From contig JACFYK010000035.1 of assembly GCA_021292105.1 (NCBI GenBank), positions 154,501-218,500 of the forward strand: a stretch of DNA of 64,000 nt, written 5' to 3'. A program made the position numbers and the translations under genes. The notes under the pieces were generated by a model. It saw nothing but the letters and a program-made list of their open reading frames with translations. It made no database searches and was not told the origin of the DNA. Source of the stretch: Anadara kagoshimensis. Lineage: Eukaryota; Mollusca; Bivalvia; Arcoida; Arcidae. Positions 38,470 through 50,900 of the stretch are shown piece after piece. The first letter of the stretch is position 1. Each line of letters begins with the position of its first letter.

Positions 38470-41400
38470 GTCTTTGTCAGTATTGATGCCACTGACACAA
38501 ATAACAGATTGTGTCGCTACTTGAATGATTCAGCAGTTAAAAGTGCAAAATGCAACTCAAAAATGAAGCTTAAAGTCATTAACAGCAGCTATCCAAGACT
38601 CTGTCTGTATGTGACCAAAACTATTCCTAAAGGTCAAGAAATACGTTATGATTATGGCGATGCTGACAAAAACTTGGAATGGAGGAATCTGGTAAGTTTA
38701 TGTGTTTGACAGGTCATCTAAAAAACTCAATGTCCTCTAAACTTTTTATAAATTGATAGTACAATATATGGCGGGGGGGGGGGGGGGTAATGTTAAAATG
38801 ATATGAAAATAAAATGAGGAATTATTGCTTAGATTGGAGGTGTACATCTTGCCAATTGCTCTAGGAATTTTGAATAAGACTACCTGGCAACTTTTTCTCA
38901 GAGTAACTAGGCAAAGCAGTGCTTCCTGAACATCATCTTTTGTTTTTAAAAATATTGGCAAGAAAATATACATGTAAAAAAAAACAAGGAATGTGCTAAA
39001 TTTGGAACTATACATAACATTGTCAAGCAATTTCTCATAAATAGTCTGAACAATAAATTCTTTAGTTCATATTAATAACAGAGCCAATCAAAACATTACA
39101 GATACATATTATGTATAGTCAAAGTTGTATCTTTATTATTGAAGTTTAAATTGAATAGAGTAAAGTAATATTTAGTGCTGGCAAACAATAAATCAGTAAA
39201 TTGAGTGAAAACTAGCTTCTACATTGTTCTATGTTGGTGAATTTGTTTATTGCTGTTTATTTTGTTATTTTAAAAAAAATTTAAAGTTTGCCCATGAGCC
39301 AAATTTGGTGGTGAGACTTGTATACAATGTATGTCCATTTTGTTGATAGTTATCTTAATCTTAAGCATGCTGTTTTAGTTCATGTAATGTCTTTCATTGA
39401 TCGTAGGTTATTTTCTTAATTTAGCGGAGCAGACCAAATGTACTATATACTAAATTGATAATTGTCACTAAACAATTTTTTATTAATATGTGGGTATCAT
39501 TTACATGTATCTTGGTGAATTGAAAATTAAGAATTTTTTCAGTCTCATATTAGTGCTTTATATTTAGTCCACTATTTATTCCAAACATACCAAACATGGT
39601 TTCAGGAATCTTTCTGATTGTACAATATGTCAAATAATCCTTGTGTAGATCCTAGTGTGAAAAATATGTCAACTTGCTCAAGTTCAGTGGTTTTCTCTGG
39701 GTACTCCTGTTTCTTCCTCCATCCCAAAATTGACCATAAGTAAAAATCTTGTCTCTGGTGTGAAATGTCATCAGTCTATCTCTGGATATCATGTATTTTA
39801 TTAGCCTCTCTTAATATAATCAGAATGGTCAATGACATTGTCAAACCACATATAGCTCAGCTACATGTACACAACTTTAATTATACCATTTTTAATATTC
39901 AGCCAACCTATTCATCAGGCTTTTCTCAGTTGGTGGGATGAATTTAGTGGTCCTGTCAAAACATTTTCACCTTTGTTAAATATATATATATATATTGTTT
40001 TTTTTTTTTTTCATTTTGATGATTTTTGAGTAAAGATAACAAAACTTTTATATTGTAGCTACTAAGATTTCTAGTATTTAAATAATCATATACCATATTT
40101 TTTGGTTATAACCCAACCTAGGGCAAACCCGTACCCTAATTAATCTTCACAATTAAATTAAATATCCACCACTCTGATCCATTATTTCTGATGACGATTG
40201 TGGCCTATGTTCAGTATACTTGACAGACATTGACAAGATAAATTATGAGAGATGGCCAAGAAAATTTTTGTAGACCCCTTTCAACATGTATCTCCTCAAA
40301 ATTTTATTATTGGTCTAAAACTGTGGGTTATAAGCGACGAAATATAGTACTTGAAATCTTATTGGCTATGGTGTAAAGGTTTTAGTCATTCCTCATTATT
40401 TAGTATTTTATAAATATTTTTGCAGATTCAGATCCATTTGAACTAAATCAACCAAAGAAAGCAGTGAGTGCTACAAAAAGTAATCCAAATTCATCCAGTG
40501 ATAAATGTGATGTTTCATCATCAAAGAGAGAATATGATTCATCATCAGAGAGCGAATATGATTCATCATCAGAGAGCGAATATGATTCATCATCAGAGAG
40601 CGAATGTGATTATTCATCATCAGACAGTGAATATTATGATTCATCATCAGAGAGCGAAGATGAAATGGAGGGGGGTAAGATAAAAATGATAAGATTCAAA
40701 ATGCCAAATGCTAATGATGCAACTTATTTGCTTTCATTTTCATTTGCTGTTAGGGAAATGTAATCACTAATTATGGATTCCTATCATGTCCGGAATTTTA
40801 GGTTCAAATTCAGTAAGCCCTAAGCAGTTAAGTCACAAATAGGTGTTTAAAATTACAGTATCAAAAAAGTGTCATTAGGTTACATTTTAGAAATCATATA
40901 ATATATATATCTTATTGTGATTTGGTTTCAGATTTTTTATGCAAATTTTCTGCTTCACTTCCAGTTCTTACTCAGAAAGAGGATGGGCATGATGATGCTG
41001 ATGGCGATATTCATGATTGTTCCAATAAATTATCAACTAAATTAACTGATGATGATAGTTCCTTTGAGAAAGGTAAGAGTGTAAAAAGATTAAGACATGG
41101 TGTCCAATGTATATCAGTAAATGCACATAGCATAATGTGTAATCCATGCACACATATATATGCAACACCAAGCTTTCTCTGAGACACATGCAACTCAGTA
41201 CATAAGTAAATACAAATAGTCACGAGGCATTATCTATACACACACATGCAATTCACTACTTTCTGTAAGACACAGAAGTAAGTACACATAGCCATGATGA
41301 ATAATTCATGCACACACATTCAATTCACTACTTTCTTGGACACACATGCAACCCAGTACATAAGTACCTAGCAATAATGCATGCACACACATGCAACTCA

Positions 41401-44400
41401 CTATTTTCTATGACACACATGCAACCCAGTACATAATTACCTAGCAATAATTCAAGCACACACATTCAATTCACTACTTTCTTGGACACACATGCAACCC
41501 AGTACATAAGTACCTAGCAATATTGCATGCACACACATGCAACTCACTATTTTCTATGACACACATGCAACCCAGTGCATAAGTAAATACACATAGCTGA
41601 GTCATTCTCAAAAAATGGCTAAATTTGTGTCCCTGGTCAGTTTTAGAACAAAATATGCTATAAAACATTTATTTTACCATATTACTAGTGGTATGTGATG
41701 TCATGCTAGATGCTCATTGGTTTAGTTTGGTTTAAAAATCTGTTAAATTTGAATATTAGAAATGTTTCCATATCAGATACCCCCATTTAAACCTGACCCA
41801 GCTTTAGGGGTACATTATTTGTAGCATTAGCAGATAAACAAATAATGGAATAAGTACTAGAAAAATGTATCTAATACGTAAATAAATGATTGACCAAAGT
41901 ATATTACACAACAAATAATCTTATTTTGAATGTTTATATAAAAAATATATGTTTTTATCTGAGTCCCTAAATTTTTATTCCTTGCTGTTACCATTACAAA
42001 TAGTTTGAAATAATGAAAGCTCCTTTGACTTATTGCTAATGCTGCTACTGCTATCTTGTAACACTACTTCCTATCTATCAATGGAAAAACATATAGTGTG
42101 GCTTAATCTTCACATTAAAAATACAGATGTAAATGATAAGTTTGAATACTATAGTATATTTTATTTATATCATACTGTTACCACAATATTGTGGTAAATA
42201 TTAAAGTATTTGAATTATGTTTCACTGTCAGATATGGCTAATGGTTACATTTTAATTTCCCCATAAGAAAACTTCATTATGTGGAGCAGTTATTATTCAG
42301 ATCACAAATTATGTACCAATATTTCTCTGCTGTTACTTTCCGTCATGTTACTTTGATTTTAGTAACAGAAGAGAACAGAAGAAATGTAACAGCAAAGAAA
42401 AATATCTGTAAAAAGTATAATAACGTTGTCTTTTAGACTTTATAAGAAATAATACAGATGAATTTAAGTTCAAAATTGTTTGAAATTGTAACAATTAACA
42501 ATTTTGTCTGATGTAACAGTATATTTCATAACTATAGTTTTTTTAAACTAATCTGGTAACAGGAAGGAGCAAATGTATAGTAACAGAAAGGAATCTTAAT
42601 TAATGTCTTTTAAATACATACTTCATAGTGACTTTAATGTTTATGATTGTATTGGGATTAATATTATGTTTAATTTTGCACTTAGATCTTCAAAAACCTC
42701 AATAATAGATTGCTAATTGTAATTATTATGGGGCATGTCATATACAGTAATGGCAGAGAAAATTGAAAGTAACAGAACATAATAAATATCCTTAATAGGC
42801 CATTTGTTTTTATATCATCAAACTAAATTAAAAATTGAATTTGTGATTAGTATCACTAAATAAGTTTTTCATATAAAGAATTTTATTAAATTTAGACATT
42901 AGCGGTTCATTACTGAATCATATCTGGTAACAGAACAGAAATGATATAGTAACAGGATGGAATGTTCTTGTTAGAAATATAAAAATCTGTATTATTTACA
43001 CTGTGACTTGAATGTAAACCACAAATAAATATCATTTCTTTTTAAAGTACATTCATCACTTGAACATAGAGTTAATTAATTTATATTTCTAAGTATTTTG
43101 GGCATGTTATGTAAAGTAACATGATGGAAAAGTCAGTAGCAAAAAAAAAAGTTCAGAGTTATGAACACCAAGCTACTTTCTATGCAGTCGATGCATAAAT
43201 TAATTGATGGGATGAAAATAGATGTAGTTATTGGGGTGAAGAATAAGGTAGTTGATGGGGTGAAGATAGTTATAGTTGATTGGGTCAAGGTGGATGTAGT
43301 TGATGGGGTCAAGGTAAAGGATGAGTTAGTGGATGAGTTGAAGGTGAAATCAAGTACAGGATATCAATTCCATATCCAGAGAAAATAAGTGACACTTCAC
43401 ATACATAATAAGATTCTTTGAGTGGGGTTTAGCATACCGGTCAAGTATATTTTACTTATATCTTGATGTCATCAGCTAGAGGTAAAGTGTTAGAAACTTT
43501 TTACATTTACATTGGTATACAAACCAATTGGCAATATATTTTTGTGTTAATGTGAATAACTTGTCAATATTAGCAAATATTACTTCAAATGATGATATAT
43601 CTACTTTTGAGTACTTTTTATGTATATATCAAATGTTATTATGATCCATTTTAGAAAGATATGTCAGTGACATATTCCGTCCTGTTACTATGTTCAGTCC
43701 TGTTACCATGGATTCCATCCTGTTACTGCCCATAATTCTAAACAAACAATACTTAAGAATCTGAACAACATATTTGAAATCTATGTTAATAAACAGATTG
43801 GTTGTCCTTATTCAAGATGTTATATATAGTTTTCCTAGATGTTTACTTACCTCGATATATTTAATATTCGTGTCTTCTGAAAATTTCATTTTAGCACATT
43901 TCGAGATTTGATCTTATTACACCCTAACAAGTTGTAAATTTGTTTCAATTATTTTGTATTATCTTTAAAGAGTGTGACATTAACTAACAAATTAATCCAT
44001 AAAATTAAAACTTACAAAAACAATTTTTGATTTTTTTATGGGTTGTGTAATGGTAACAGAATAGAAGTTTTTGCAATAAAATTTTCTTCAGATTTGATTT
44101 TTACTGAAAGTAAAGCACCGTAAGCTTTCATGTTTTGTAATTATGTTATTTCATGTCTTAGCTATAGTTTCAGTGAACAAAAGTTAAGATTTTTCAATGT
44201 CATATTTTGAGTTTTCTTCAAACTGAAATTTAGCCAATTATTGAGAATGACTCAGCTATGATGCATTATTCATTAGAGATGATGATGTGGACAAATATGT
44301 ATTGTGATATCACAACTTACAATTTATCATGATTTTTGTACATACACGTATATCACAGGCAGAAAAATAGTATTCTTGTTTTTCACGTTTCTTTGTTCCA

Positions 44401-47400
44401 AATTCCAAATAACAATGAAGTAAACCTCACTAAAGATATACAAATATAAAGCAAAGAAGTTACTGTCATTGTAATTGTAACTGTTATTGTGATTTAGTTT
44501 AAGAGTTTTTATGAATTTTTTCTGCTTTACTTTCAGATCTTATTCAGAGAGAGGATGGACTTCATGATGATGATGATGATGAATATTGTCCAATTGAATC
44601 ATCAACGGATGATGATAGTGCTTCTGAGAAAGGTAAGAGTGTAAAAGATCTAGAAAGATTTTCTAATATATGTGTATGTATGAAGATTTCCTTACTTGGT
44701 TAAATTTATAATACACTTGTTGTAACTGTTGACATTAACATCCACTTTTAAAGATGTAGGGACCAGATACTTACTTGGTATAAGGGAGACTTATATGTGG
44801 TTGTTAGTAGGGGTGTAACGTGTAGTATCACGATATATTGCCTCTGCAAATCTGTCATGTGAAAGTCAAAACAATAGCGACTGTATTGCTCTGTTGTTGT
44901 TACTATGCTGTACGTCACTCTCAAATAGACGCTTGGAAAGTCTTGTGTTTCGTTTACATGTATATATTACAAATATCTAAGATTCTATCACCTTTTGGCT
45001 CGCAAAAACATTAATTAATTATACAGTCATTTGCAAGCCTCAATGTGATGTTCTACAGTCTTGAGCTCATAACCCGAGTTAGGCCAGTGTATTGCAAAAT
45101 ACTGGTTTGTCATTTGTGTATCACAATACAATTTGATCCTGTGCAAAAAACACGACTTACCAATATATCGGTATATCGTTACACCCCTAATTGTTACTTT
45201 TCTGGTCACAGTGGGTCAAACTGTGAAAGTTTATGTGAAAGTCCAAGTCTATTTGCCAAGGCAAGCTAGACACCTATTTCCGTGATATTCTTGTTTAAAA
45301 GGATATTGACTCTTGTTACTTGTCAAACCATACAATATTGTGAAATTAAGTGTTTATTGTCAATTGTAAACTTACATTTGCATATTTTAATACCCAATAT
45401 ATGTATCTACTTTACTTCCAGATCTCATTCAAAAAGAGGATATGTGTGATGATGAGGATGACAATAAACACTATCCAACTCAGTCATCAACAAATAACGG
45501 TTGTTCTTTTGAGAAAGGTAAGGTTTATTTTTAATTTTAAATGTGTGTATTTGTGGACCACTGGTTGTTATAATAGTAGGATGGCCTCCGATAGTACTAT
45601 ACCACACTGCTGGACATTTACTACTATGCTGTTCAAAGTCAGGGCTTATATAATCATTGGTCCTTATATGTGTTTGTATTTTCTTTGCTTTTGAATATTG
45701 TATTGTAGCGTTTTGTATTCTTGGTTACATTTGATGCTGCCATGTACATGTTTTCAGATGCAAATTTCCTACTACAGTGTATTTTTTACAATAAGTTAAA
45801 ACCTTTGTCTTTTCACCTTTACAGAACTTTTCAACAGGTTGAATTATGTTAGTCAAATATCATTGCTTTCATAAACTTATTTTATCTTTAATTGGTAGAT
45901 AAAACCCTTTTAAGGTACTGAAGCGACTGTTGAGGTAATTTGATGTAGTTTTATGCTAAGAAAGCATTTTATGTTTTGTGTTGATATAAAGGTACATGCC
46001 TCTCATATGGTACTATCAGAAACTATTATAATTATGTATTTGGCGCAACCTCTGTAGACTATCATAATCTGTTCTTATATCAAAGTATTGTGACAATCAT
46101 CATAATAATTGTTTTAGATTAAATTAACTCGGTTTTGTTAAAGTTAGATCATAGACATTGACTTCTTTTCGTGTTTTGTTGATTTTTCTTAATAGTTTAA
46201 AAAAATATTTGACTTGCATTAGAAACATTTTGCATTAGATTGATATAAATGTATTGCACTACAAACTATGTATAGGGCAGTGATCTGTGACCTGCTTTCT
46301 TATTCTACTGACTTCCTGCATCTTTTCTAAAAAACAATTGACGTTTGTGATGTTTATTGGTATTTAACTTTATATATTGATATAAAATGTTGATATACAA
46401 GAATTTGCATATAATGTACATATAGGTTATTACTGTGACCTTTTCTGCTGTACCAGTAATAATTCCGCTATAAATGTTGTACAACTTAGACTTGTAACAT
46501 GAAAACAAGTGTACTCACATTGATACTATTATACTGCATTTTTGTGATCCACATTGCCTACACTTAATGGTTTGTAAAGTCCAAACACATGTAGTGGACT
46601 GAAAGTGTAGTGCCCTTGATTCACATTACACACACATAGTATGCTGACATGAAGCATATGAAGTATTTCAGATATTGCACTCATACTGTGTGTGTAGACC
46701 TTGCATACAACATTATAAATGCAGACATTGGACATCATACAGTAACATGGGTTGTAATGATTGCCATGATTCATGTAAGAATGGACTGGAGTAATGGTGT
46801 TTAACATCCTAGTCAAAAATATTTCACTTATATTGAGACATCACCAGCTATAGGCGAAGGTGCAGAAATTTTGCCTGTGCGTTGCGCCGATGACATTACA
46901 CAGCAGGGTTCTTTTCATGCCAAATCTACCCTTACACAGGACCTCATTTTTGTAAGTTCCCATACGAAAGAACTGACTTTCTTTTCATAAAGCTGAGTGC
47001 TTGGCGAAAGAACAGTCACTACCCACTTTCAAGTCTTGGGTCAGACTTCAGTCAGGTTTTGAACCCATGATCTCCCAATTACAGAGTGAGCACTGAGTTA
47101 CCACTGTTCTTATTGATTCACATAAAACATGTTGTATATAGTAAATATCACATATGTGCATGTATAAGAGTAATGTTTTGGGGACATGAACAGTAAATTA
47201 TTACCTTTGGAATTGTTATTCCATTTGTATATCAACTTTTTGACTATATTTAAACAATACATTTGTGTTTTCTATATATACATTATGGTTTAATTTTGAA
47301 TTCCAGCATTCCAACGACGAAAATGTACATGTATCGGATAGTGAAAGTGAAAATGAAGATAAAACAAGTGCTATTTTTCCAGTTCTCAGAAAGGAGAAGA

Positions 47401-47804
47401 AAATTGTAATCATGCAGCCAATAAAAATTCTAAAGGAAAAGACAAGACATAAATGGAGTAAGAAGGAAAAGATGGCTTTGGAGTGCCAGTTTAATTTGGA
47501 GAAGGTCCCTTGTAAATTAGAATGTTTAAATGCCATCGAAAACCAATCGTGTTTGGCAAGATTTCCATGGAAGAACATAAAGTATGCGGTTAAAAATTTG
47601 ATAACTTCAAGACAAAGGTCATTAAAGAAGTGCTAGTTTAGTGATTATTAACCATTAAATTACCATCATGCAAAAAAAATTAAAAAAAATTACATAATTC
47701 TGTATAACATCAAACAAATACAGAATTCTGTAAAATATTAAAATTCCATTCGTATTTTGGTAATGAATGCTATAAAATCAATGATTTTTAGCTCACCTGA
47801 GCCA

Positions 47805-47836
<32 letters not shown>

Positions 47837-47865
47837 GTCCGTTGTCTGTCGTCGTCGTCGTTGTC

Positions 47866-47904
<39 letters not shown>

Positions 47905-47952
47905 ACGAACCACTGGGCAGATTTCAACCAAATTTGGCACAAAGCACCACTA

Positions 47953-47991
<39 letters not shown>

Positions 47992-50900
47992 CCCTCTTTA
48001 AAGGGGAGATAATTGAGAATTATTGAAACTTTGTTGGTATTTTTCAAAAATCTTCTTCTCAAAAACTATTCGGCCTGTAAAGCTTAAACTTTTGTGGAGG
48101 CATCCTTAGGAAGTGTAGATTCAAGTTGTTCAAATCATGGTCCCCGGGGGTAGGGAGGGGCCACAAGAGGGGGATCAAGTTTTACATAGGAGTATATAGA
48201 GAAAATCTTTAAAAATCTTCTTCTCAAAAACTATTAGGCCTGAAAAGCTCAAATTAAAATGGAAGCATCCTGAGGTAGTGTAGATTCAAGTTTGTTCAAA
48301 TCATGGTCCCCGGGGGTAGGGAGGGTCAAAGAGGGGGATCAAGTTTACATAGGAATATATAAAGAACATTTTTAAAAATCTTTTTCTCAAAAACTATTAG
48401 GCCAGAAAAGCTCAAATTAAAATGGAAGCATCCTCAGGTAGTGTAGATTCAAGTTTGTTCAAATCATAGTCCCTGAGGGTAGGGTGGGGCCACAAGAGGG
48501 GGGTCAAGTTTTACACAGGAATATATAGAGAGAATCTTTAAAAATCTTCTCCTCAAAAACTATTAGGCCAGAAAAGCTCAAATTAAAATGGAAGCATCCT
48601 CAGGTAGTGTAGATTCAAGTTTGTTCAAATCATGTCCCTGGGGGAGGGTGGGGCCACAAGAGGGGGGTCAAGTTTTACACAGGAATATATAGAAGAATCT
48701 TTAAAAATCTTCTCCTCAAAAACTATTAGGCCAGGAAAGCTCAAATTAAAATGGAAGCATCCTCAGGTAGTGTAGATTCAAGTTTGTTCAAATCATGGTT
48801 AAATAATAGTGTATTTTCCATGCTGTATTCTTTTATATAAGTATTTTGATATAAAGTTAAATATATTGTTCATGAGAAATATATTAATTGTACTTGTATT
48901 TAAAAGCTAATTTTTAATGTAAATCCTGCTGTATTCTATAATTTCATTTGCCATTTCCGATTACAGTATTCGGCCTATGCATTTTCTCTCTTTTGAGATT
49001 GGTAGATTGCATGATGAAAATTTTTTTAAAATTATTTCATTGGTTGAAATGCTGTAAGAAAAAGGTAACGGAATAAGCCGAGGCTTGTCGAAACATCAAC
49101 CTTTTACGGTACATAGAAATACTTACAAATTGTTTAGTGAAAAGCATCGGTAGGAAGTATAGATTTCAGTTTGTACAAAACCTCCCTCCCTGCACTCACT
49201 TCAAACTGAACTCATTTCGGCTTCTACCTAGCAAGTTGCTCAGGTGAGCGATGTGGCCCTGGGCCTCTTGTTTACATGTGTGAAAGTTTTATTCCTGTTA
49301 TTTTTGATTAGGACATATCATAAAGTACTTGTTTTGAATGCATTGAATCAGCTTTTGTATATGTATTAAATATGAACAGAAATAAATAATGGTTTAGAAA
49401 TATAAAATCTCTTCTTTTAAATAGGAATGCAGAGGAGTTATTTTTGTTAAAAATGTATCACATTGAGTGGGTAATTTTATCTTGTCCTGCCACCATAAGG
49501 TGAGACTTGACTCATTTTACTTTTCTGGTGTTGATGGTGGCAGCATTATTGTGTAATTGTCTGTTGAAGTCCTTTTTTAAACTAATGTTGAGTCTTATGG
49601 TGGCAAGACATTCTAATTCCACAGAATTTTGTTTGAAACATTTCCTATAAAGAACATACACTGCACTTGTAGTGGTTTTCCACTGTTATATATGTTATAG
49701 CTAATAGCAGTAAATAGCATACTCTTGTTGGTTTGTTGTTTGTTGTTTTATGTCGCATCAGCAAATTTTTTCAGCTTTTTGCAACTACACACTATTGATC
49801 TAATCTCGAGGACTTATCTATAAACAAGTTCATGTGGCGCATCAGCTTTGTGCAAGTGTTTCTTATCTGCTTTATATTACATTTATGTAATGCACTTACA
49901 GTGAAATTTAGAGTGCTAGACACTAGCCCCCATTATCACAGATAAAGCTTGCAGACCATTAATTCCATTAATTTGGAATTGTGCTAACCACTAAAGGCAT
50001 ATGGCAAGGAAACCCATTTGCGGTTGAACTGGATTGAAACCCACAGCTGTGAAACGTTTTGGATTTGAAAGCTAATTAATGCCTTAACCACTCGTCCATC
50101 ATTATATATTCAAGAGCTAGTACAAAAGCTGAATAATAAGATTTACTACCATTTTCTTGAATATTTTGTAATACAGAAAATGTTAAGTCATGTAGACTGG
50201 AATATTGTAGATAGGTAATGATATGCTGTATAGTTCAAGGTCATGAGTTTTGAAAGTCAATAACACATGCGTAAGAATACTGAAATGGTTAATTATCTGG
50301 AAATACAGGCATGTATATTAGAATATTGTAGGCATTGATATATCAACCATTTCGACACAGATTAAGATCATGGGGCGCAAAGATCAAGGTCACATGCATA
50401 AGACTTGTGTGCAATATATGAAAAGATAAAATGGGGTCAAGACCTGCTGCATTTCCATAAATAGAGGTACACACGGTTTTTATACCCTGAAACAAAGTTT
50501 AAGGGGATATATAGGAATCGTCCTGTCTGTCTGTCCCAATATCGTGTCCGCTCTATATCTTTCATGTCTGTGGATGGATTTTGATCAAACTTGGCACAAA
50601 TGTAAACAACATGAGAGGATTTATACCGTACCAAAATGTGCATAGGTCAAGTCAGGAGGTCAAATCGTGTTTGGTGATGTTGGGACGGGGATATGTTGCA
50701 TTACCGTGAAAGTTTAGACAAAAAATAATAACGAGTACTAATAGACTAATAGGGAGTATTCTTGAATATAGGACAATATTTGATGCGAGGTCTTGTCAAA
50801 TAGCCTCACGATTTTTTGAGGACCTGTCTCGATACGTGACCGTATAGTTCAATCGGTAGAGCATTGTATTGAGAAGTCCCGGTTAGGTTGCTGCATCTTC

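Noticed and set aside
43161-43388. A 75-codon frame rich in VDGVK repeats
   Set aside because: It comes from a degenerate GATGGGGTGAAG-type repeat inside the inverted-repeat element and has no splice or start context.
47307-47382. Longer last exon of the nested gene starting at 47307
   Set aside because: The frame is open and acidic, but this acceptor is phase 0 while exon 8 ends in phase 1; the acceptor at 47382 has a better pyrimidine tract and fits. It remains possible in an alternative transcript.
47216-47578. A 120-codon minus-strand frame
   Set aside because: It is the antisense shadow of the last exon of the nested SET gene, which has family motifs on the plus strand.
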